Below, piece by piece: positions 43,945 through 50,700 of a stretch of DNA of 64,000 nucleotides. The stretch is from NCBI RefSeq assembly GCF_900116235.1, contig NZ_FPAA01000002.1, positions 186,001 through 250,000 of the forward strand, given 5' to 3'. The DNA comes from Marininema halotolerans. GTDB lineage: Bacteria > Bacillota > Bacilli > Thermoactinomycetales > DSM-45169. The stretch's first letter is position 1; each line of letters opens with the position of its first letter. The notes beneath the pieces were generated by a model, which was not told the DNA's origin, did no database searches, and saw only the letters and a list, made by a program, of their open reading frames with translations. A program made the translations under genes and the position numbers.

Positions 43945-44913
43945 TTACTTCCCGGTAACCGCCAGATAGTTTCCGATCTGCTCCACTACTAAGCGTTCTT
44001 GTTCCTTCACACGTTCGAGCCGTTTAAAAATTCGTGGTTTCATCCCCTCATGGTTTCCTGCTACCTTGGCGCGCAATAGCATATTTGCCGCCGCCTTCCA
44101 ACATTGACCCGCCTCCTCGATTGGCGATATCAATTCTTCCAATCCCATCCGCTTTAAAAACGCACCATAGTTATCACGGGAATGGGAAATTTCTTTCAAA
44201 TTACAATACATCTCTTCCATGATCTCCTTCGCAACTACCTCTTCCATGGACAACATCGTATCCAATCGATGCATTAAGTGGTCAATTACTTGAAAGCCAT
44301 AGATCCCTGATCCGAGCGGCTCCATTCCTTCCAGTAAAACCCCCTCCATCATCGCACAATTTTTTTTCATCACCGTCATTGCATCCGCTAAGTCAGGAAG
44401 TTTCCACTCCCTTTCAGAAAGTTGAAGATAATGAAGGTTGGTTTTTAACAAACAATGTTGTTCATACGAATCGAGTGCCTTTTTCAGATCACTACGAGAG
44501 AGGGGATCAATAAATTGAAAAAAATGGTCACAAATCTGATAGTTTCCATCTTCTCGCCGTAAGATCTCTATACTGTGGGGCGCATGCTTTTCCTGATAGT
44601 ACAGACAGTAGGGTAATTCATAAATATCAACCCCCACGACCACCGTCCGCTCGGGTGTTAACAATGCATCCAGGCGCTCGATGAGATGATCACTCGTCGA
44701 AAAGGATTCAGACCGTACCTGTACCCCATGTAGACAGTTGTCCACACTTTCAAAGTAAGGCGTTAATTTCCATTCGTCTCCCAAGTCTTCATAATAAAGA
44801 CCGGCTTGATTCCATGCATAGTCGGGATGAATCCCCTTTCTCTTCAGAATCGCGGCTAATACGAGGTGAAAGCAATTTTTATTGGAATCGATATAGGCTG
44901 TAACCTCTCCCAT
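43945..44913 (-). CDS. BtrH-like acyltransferase
   Basis: A 322-residue protein whose N-terminal half matches the butirosin biosynthesis protein H family (BtrH N-terminal domain): a catalytic Cys in NCFHLVLAAILKRKG (Cys 14), a VVVGVDIYELPY strand (Asp about 96), and ICDHFFQFI later. In butirosin, BtrH moves an acyl chain from an acyl carrier protein onto an aminoglycoside amine. Here the neighbouring NRPS ends without a thioesterase, so the same reaction could release the chain. The ATG overlaps the TAA of the upstream gene (TAATG), after GGGGGAGG. Family call is from motif recognition and context. Confidence 0.75.
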   Translation of the reverse strand: MGEVTAYIDSNKNCFHLVLAAILKRKGIHPDYAWNQAGLYYEDLGDEWKLTPYFESVDNCLHGVQVRSESFSTSDHLIERLDALLTPERTVVVGVDIYELPYCLYYQEKHAPHSIEILRREDGNYQICDHFFQFIDPLSRSDLKKALDSYEQHCLLKTNLHYLQLSEREWKLPDLADAMTVMKKNCAMMEGVLLEGMEPLGSGIYGFQVIDHLMHRLDTMLSMEEVVAKEIMEEMYCNLKEISHSRDNYGAFLKRMGLEELISPIEEAGQCWKAAANMLLRAKVAGNHEGMKPRIFKRLERVKEQERLVVEQIGNYLAVTGK

Positions 44914-45476
44914 TAATGATCGCCTCCCCCTTCGAATGTAATCGCAAAGATATGCATGGAGGGGTTGTCCTCCAAGATGATCGTGTCAAAGGAACGTTCT
45001 TTCTCGAAATCAAGGGCCGTATGCCAAAGAATAGGATGTAGCGAATTCCTAGGTCCTACCCGTGTATTCATATAAGTAAATTGCAAAGCCACACGGTTTT
45101 TCGGGAAAAATGGCTCTCGCTCAATAAAGTTGGTTAAAGCGAGGCGATCTGTGTGGATCAGTCTCTCTTCGCTAAGAAACTGAATTCGGTCAAAAAAATT
45201 CCCATTTGTTGAGACACCGAGGATATGAATTTTACGGGCAGTCACTGGAGAAAAGCGAAGGATTTGTCCTTCTAGTTCGATGTTGTCTCCCTCATCGGTG
45301 TAACTGAATTGAAAGGGAACTCCCTCAATAATCAAGCCGGCTTCGATTGGAATTTCCTCAAAGGGAAGTGAACACCCACCCGTGGTGATAAATCCAATCT
45401 GATGGTCCACATCCGCTTGAGTCACCCCCCGGTTATTTACATAAGGGGTAATATCGAGTGGTGTACATTGCCCCAT
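44913..45476 (-). CDS. Beta-rich protein of the cluster, possibly NPCBM-like
   Basis: A 187-residue protein with no catalytic motif I can name. It opens with VNNRGVT and has CSLPFEEIP, VPFQFSY, LEGQILRF and a C-terminal strand (MHIFAITFE). The regular strand pattern and GVPF/dNI/GQ landmarks resemble galactose-binding NPCBM-like beta-sandwiches that bind sugars, but that is a weak match. It overlaps the BtrH-like gene by one base and begins after GGGGTGG. Because it is tied so closely to the acyltransferase, it may bind the acceptor or be a partner subunit. Confidence 0.55.
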   Translation of the reverse strand: MGQCTPLDITPYVNNRGVTQADVDHQIGFITTGGCSLPFEEIPIEAGLIIEGVPFQFSYTDEGDNIELEGQILRFSPVTARKIHILGVSTNGNFFDRIQFLSEERLIHTDRLALTNFIEREPFFPKNRVALQFTYMNTRVGPRNSLHPILWHTALDFEKERSFDTIILEDNPSMHIFAITFEGGGDH

Positions 45477-45570
45477 TTAAAACCACCCCGCTATTGTTTT
45501 ATTGAACACAGTTGGTAAAAGCGTGAGGTTTACCTCTTGGCAGTGCGATTGATTCTGAACGTATCGATTG

Positions 45571-46614
45571 TCATGATCGACTCACAGACTCGGGCACTTG
45601 CACATCCATATACGAAGGGAATGGATAAAGCTTTTCTAGTGGGTGTTCTAGGATCGAGATATCGCCCCGCTGATCGACCTCTTTAAATCCAGCTAAACGA
45701 TAAGTGACAAACATCATCCGGTTCCGGTCGGTTTGACAAAACTCCGCCAAAAAACGTTTACCAGCATTTTTTGTCTGTTGCATCAAATGGGTTAGAAGTA
45801 CCGTACCCACCCCACGAGACATGACGCGACAGGACATCAGTAAGAGCTTTAAATAGTCCGCTTCTGCTCTTTTATGAATCAAGGCCAATCCTATTTTTCC
45901 ATAGGAACCGTATCGGTCCGTCAATTCGCATACAAGTAGAAGATGATTCGGGTCTTGGCGAAAAAAGTTAAGCTCATCATAGTCATAGGTAATCCCTGTA
46001 GAGTTCAGTTGATTAGTGCGTAGGGTCAACTCCTCAGCCCGCTGTAGATCTTCTTCCCGTGCTTCACTAATCACAAATTTCATCTTGAGAGAGGATAAAA
46101 ACGCTTCCTTCGGCCCTTCATAGATTTCTTCCTCCTGCTGCCGTTTCATATTCTCGATATACATTAAACGGCGCCGAGAGGAATCCGCTGTCAATCTCTT
46201 TGGTTGCATACGTGACAGATGAAGGAGTTCTCTGTACTTCACTGCATCCATGCAGAGTACTTCCTCATGGACACTCTTCACTTCTTCTCGTTCAAAGGGT
46301 TGATCATCAATAAATGCAAAGGTATCCAGCCCAATATTTAACTGGATGCGAATGGCTTCGATGGAGGTGGACTTGGCATTCCAATGGATTTCTGGGTATA
46401 GAAAGTACTCCGCCAACCCGAATTCCCTTAACTTCTTCAAGGCATCTTCACGATTATTTTTACTTGCAATGGATTGTAGAATCCCCCGCCGATCCAGTTC
46501 ATGGATAATTTCCGTGATGCCTGGCTTCAAGGTAACATGAGAGGACTCTAGTAATACCCCTTCCCAAATCGTATGATCGAGATCCCATACCACGCATTTG
46601 ATCTCTTTACTCAC
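45571..46614 (-). CDS. FkbH-like HAD phosphatase (glyceryl transferase)
   Basis: A 347-residue FkbH-family enzyme. In known pathways FkbH takes 1,3-bisphosphoglycerate, dephosphorylates it, and loads glycerate as a thioester on an acyl carrier protein. The HAD motif DLDHTIWEG (Asp pair about 11 and 13) is intact, and SKNNREDALKKL and FIDDQPFEREEV follow. The C-terminal half is an acetyltransferase-like domain (LTLRTNQLNSTG) as in other FkbH proteins. The start is GTG at 46614, after AGGAGGG. None of the usual partners for methoxymalonyl extender synthesis (FkbG, I, J, K) is in view, so it may supply a glycerate starter. Confidence 0.88.
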   Translation of the reverse strand: MSKEIKCVVWDLDHTIWEGVLLESSHVTLKPGITEIIHELDRRGILQSIASKNNREDALKKLREFGLAEYFLYPEIHWNAKSTSIEAIRIQLNIGLDTFAFIDDQPFEREEVKSVHEEVLCMDAVKYRELLHLSRMQPKRLTADSSRRRLMYIENMKRQQEEEIYEGPKEAFLSSLKMKFVISEAREEDLQRAEELTLRTNQLNSTGITYDYDELNFFRQDPNHLLLVCELTDRYGSYGKIGLALIHKRAEADYLKLLLMSCRVMSRGVGTVLLTHLMQQTKNAGKRFLAEFCQTDRNRMMFVTYRLAGFKEVDQRGDISILEHPLEKLYPFPSYMDVQVPESVSRS

Positions 46615-46717
46615 GGGCTTCCCTCCTCTTCCTCATCCAGATCATCCTTTGTGATTGTTCAGCACAAGGACTAGTGACTCAAAGGAACACGACATTTGCA
46701 TCTCACCTGTGATGCTT

Positions 46718-46745
46718 CTCCCGTCGTCGTTATATTAGACGGGAG
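46718..46745. other. Hairpin at the end of the monooxygenase gene
   Basis: CTCCCGTC and GACGGGAG pair around 12 bases; the stop codon of the monooxygenase lies in the loop. No T-run on the minus strand, so it is not a clear terminator for the operon. It could affect mRNA stability or relative expression of the downstream FkbH-like gene, 120 bases on. Confidence 0.45.
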
Positions 46746-47778
46746 ATTTTATAGCAGTCTCTTTCAACGGGCGTAGGACGTGTTGACCAATGCGTTCAAT
46801 CTCAGTGTCACTCATTTGAGAGGTAAGGAGAAAATAACTCGCTCCTGCCCTTCTAAAATCAAGGAGGGTAGCGATGACATCTGGGTAGCTTCCTACAATT
46901 GATACCGAATTGGATGGATTGACGACACTCAGCCCACCCCACAAATGTTCGTCGACCCAGTAATCATCTTCTTTGCGCAGATTTTTGTAGCGACTGAGCC
47001 CAACCGAGTCTGCATTCTTTAAAAACAATTTTGTCATTCGTTTTAGGGTAGTAGGGGTTCTCTCAAGCAATTCATTTGCCGTTTGAAAGGCTTCTTCTGT
47101 AGTTTCTCGGGCAATGATATCCACGAGTACCGCACATGGAATGTCTGAGTGACCATATTCTTTTCCATAGTTTTGCACCTTGGTAAAGTGTTCTTTAAGG
47201 GTGTTACGATCCGTGGCATAGAGAATATACGCATCACCATGCTCAGCAGCTACCTGCATCGCTGCCTCCGAGGAGCCTGCGATAAAGTAACGGGCCCGAT
47301 GTTCCGGGTTCTCCTTTGGATAGATATCGCTATTCTCTACCTGATAAAACCTTCCCGCATAAGTCGTAACGCCCCTACGTAACTGCTGAATAAGATCGAT
47401 ATACTCCTTTGTCCGCTGATAACGAACACCATGGGGCTCCGGTTTTCCATCACGAGCGAGTACCATGGAGGCACTCCCTGTCACCACATTGACATCTACC
47501 CGATCCCCGATCAGCTGATTCAACGTATGGACCGCCTTCGCTGTCACTGTAGGGAGCATTTGGTTTGTATTTTGGGCGACAAGAATTCTGATGCTCTCGG
47601 TGTTCATGCCGATTAACGTGCTGGCAACGAAGGGATCGACTGAGGTCGGTGCAACCGAAACGAGTACGGAATCAAAACCGTTCGCCTCTGCGCGCTTCGA
47701 CTGATCGATATAGGCATCCAAGAGATCCTTGGTTTGAGGAGTTGGAATGACAGGTAATCCCCAGCAAAATTCCATCAT
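46735..47778 (-). CDS. Luciferase-like FMN-dependent monooxygenase
   Basis: A 347-residue LLM-family enzyme similar to SsuD-type alkanesulfonate monooxygenases: TIM-barrel strands with DSVLVSVAP, VDVNVVTGSAS, GDRVDVN, and HGDAYILYATDR. Requires reduced FMN from a separate reductase. Such free-standing enzymes occur in PKS-NRPS clusters, where they can hydroxylate or oxidise a carrier-bound chain. Its ATG overlaps the NRPS stop codon (ATGA), and a second ATG follows directly. The specific substrate and oxidation product are not visible from sequence. Confidence 0.87.
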   Translation of the reverse strand: MMEFCWGLPVIPTPQTKDLLDAYIDQSKRAEANGFDSVLVSVAPTSVDPFVASTLIGMNTESIRILVAQNTNQMLPTVTAKAVHTLNQLIGDRVDVNVVTGSASMVLARDGKPEPHGVRYQRTKEYIDLIQQLRRGVTTYAGRFYQVENSDIYPKENPEHRARYFIAGSSEAAMQVAAEHGDAYILYATDRNTLKEHFTKVQNYGKEYGHSDIPCAVLVDIIARETTEEAFQTANELLERTPTTLKRMTKLFLKNADSVGLSRYKNLRKEDDYWVDEHLWGGLSVVNPSNSVSIVGSYPDVIATLLDFRRAGASYFLLTSQMSDTEIERIGQHVLRPLKETAIKSPV

Positions 47779-50700
47779 TCATCCTCTCCTCGCAGGTTTT
47801 GTACTTGGTTACCCGTCAGATAGTCTGCAAGAAGTCGAATGGTGCGATGTTCATAAACCAATAGTTCTGCCTCTTCAACTACACCTTTCTCTTCTAAAGC
47901 GAGATCAAGCTCCACAGCTGCTAATGAGTTTCCACCCAATTCAAAGAAATCGTCATCAATCCCAATCGCCTCTCTCTTAAACAACTGCTTCCAGAAACGG
48001 ATAAGGTTGCGCTCTAGATCGGTACGTGGCTGTGTTACAGCAACATCCGCTTGTTCAGCCTCTACGGGAATCGTCAAAAGTGAATTGCGATCGATCTTTC
48101 CACTCGAGGTTCGCACCATTTCGGTGAGTGGATGATAAAATGCTGGCACCATAAAGCTGGGTAGAAAGCGACTCACATGAGCTTTCAGAGCGGAAGGATC
48201 CATTATACGATCTGAAACATAGAAAGCAACCAATTGTTTATTGCCTAGCGTATCAGTTCGATCAACAACAACCGCCTCGATGATCCCCTCGATTTGGTAG
48301 AGTCGATTTTCAATTTCACCCAGCTCAATCCGAAAGCCATTCACTTTCACCTGGTGATCAATTCGTCCCAAAAACTCCACGTTACCATCTGGAAGCCAAC
48401 GGGCAAGGTCCCCAGTGTGATACATCCGTTCTCCTTCAATAAAGGGATGGGGGCGAAATTTTTTTGCTGTCAGCTCGTCATTATTGAGATACCCCCGGGC
48501 AAGGCCGGCTCCTGCAATGTATAATTCGCCGACTACCCCGATCGGAACCGGCTTCTCCTGTTCATCGAGAATATAAACCTCGACATTGGCAATCGGTTGA
48601 CCAATCGGGACGCGGGCCGAATTCTCTACCCTGTTGAGAGGATACCTTGTGGTAAAGACCGTCGCTTCCGTTGGACCATAAAGATTGTCCAACTGAACCG
48701 TCGTATTCAAACGATGAAATCCTTCGACGAGATCCTTGGTCACAGCTTCCCCACTGAGTAGCAAATAGTGAAGTGGACACAGGGCTTCGCTATCCCCACC
48801 AATTGCATGTAGAAAAGCGCCAAACATCGAGGGGACAAAATTGAGTAACCCCACTTGGTACTGGCTAATTGCGCGTAGGATGGCCTTTGGATGACGATGT
48901 TCACCTTCGTTGAGAATGGCAAGCCGTCCCCCTACTACCGTCCAACCAAACAGCTCTGGAACCGATACATCAAAGGTATAGGGTGTTTTTAACAAAAAGG
49001 TATCAGCGGCCGTCATTGGGTAATCCTGTTGCATGGCATATATGAAATTGAGTATACTCTGATGTTCCACCATGACCCCTTTGGGCTGACCCGTCGACCC
49101 TGAAGTATATAAGATATAGGCGAGGTGCTCCGTGTTTGTAATCGGAGATAAGTTGCTAGAATCTCCCTGATAGTATCCTTCATCAGTTACATCCATCCTG
49201 GCGCCTGCAAAATCAACCTCTTCATGCAAACCATTCTGGGTTAATAGAATGGTTGCTCCACTATCCTTGAGCAAAAAGCGTATACGATCCTGCGGAAATT
49301 CTGGATCAATCGGTACATACGTCCCTCCCGCCTTGAGTACAGCAAAGATCGCAACCACCAACTCCTGTGAACGGTGCAGAAGTAGCCCGACACGACCCTC
49401 TGTATCTACGATTCGTTCACGAAGATTGCGCGCGAGTTGATTTGCTCTCGCATTCAGCTCTTCGTAGGTTAACGAACCCTGCTCTGAAACAAGCGCTTCG
49501 CTATCTGGATACTTACTCGCTTGCTCTTCTAGCAATTGATGGACGAGTTGGGTATCTTCCCAAACACGGGATGTTTGATTAAAAGTAGTAAGTACCTTGT
49601 GCCTCTCTTCTTCATCGATCAAATTAATCTCCCGTAAGGATTGATCGGGATTTTGAATCACATCTGCTAATATCCTCAGAAACAATTCTGCGAATCGTTC
49701 CATGGAATCCCGCTTAAAGAGTGCAGTTGCATATTCCACCGCCATCAACAGATCCTCTTCCTCTTGGTGAAACTCCAGCGTGATATCAAATTTTGCCGCA
49801 TGGTGTGTAAAGGGATACGGTGTAAAGGTTACCCCTCTCACTTCACCTGGTTGTCGGGTGTAATTCTGCATAAATAACATCGTGTCAAACAAAGGATTGT
49901 GACTGGAATGACGTTCGAGTTGCAAACGATCGACTAACTCCTCAAAGGGATACTCTTGGTGTTGATAGGCATCAATTGCCTGTTTCTTCACTTCATCGAG
50001 GAACTGGATAAAGCTTTGATCCCCGGTGGGATAATTACGCATCGCCAGCGTATTGACAAACATACCCACCATCGATTCCTGATCGCTGTGCAAACGACCC
50101 GCTATAGGAGTTCCTACGATGATATCCTCTTGCTTCGTGTAGCGATGAAGAAGCACATTATAGGTTGCCAGAAGAACCATATACAGTGTTACGCCATGGT
50201 TGTCAGCAAAGGTTTTCAATTGCTTTGTCAACGTGCTTGGGATTTCAACATGCAAACGATCCCCAGCAAAATGTTTATTTAATGTGCGAGGAAAGTCCGT
50301 TGGTAGCTCTAGTACAGGAACTTCACCGCGCATTTGATGAAGCCAGTAGCGCTCTTGTTCCTTCATCGCCTTGCTCTCGTTCTGCTCTTGTTGCCAGACC
50401 GCGTAGTCTTTATATTGCAGAGGCAACGGTGCAAGGCGTTCACCATTGTACAAACGGATAAACTCCTGTTCTAGCAACGCAAGGGAGACTCCGTCCGCAA
50501 CAATATGATGAAAATCAAAGAGTAGATAGTGAAGATTCGATTGACCACACACTGAAATTAGTCCCACTCGAATAAGGGGTGCCTTTGTCAAATCAAAGGG
50601 GCGTATAAAGGACTGAATTACACCTGGTATCTCCTTATTTTCGATACCTTCCCATCGTTCTACCTGAAAAGGAAACGGATCTGCAATGACTTGAACAGGG

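Noticed and set aside
47775-48060. Thioesterase at the end of the NRPS
   Set aside because: After the second carrier domain (Ser about 1837) only about 50 residues remain, with no GxSxG motif.
49956-50461. Plus-strand reading frames of about 100 codons inside the NRPS and PKS genes
   Set aside because: They are antisense shadows of the megasynthase genes, without ribosome binding sites or recognisable domains.
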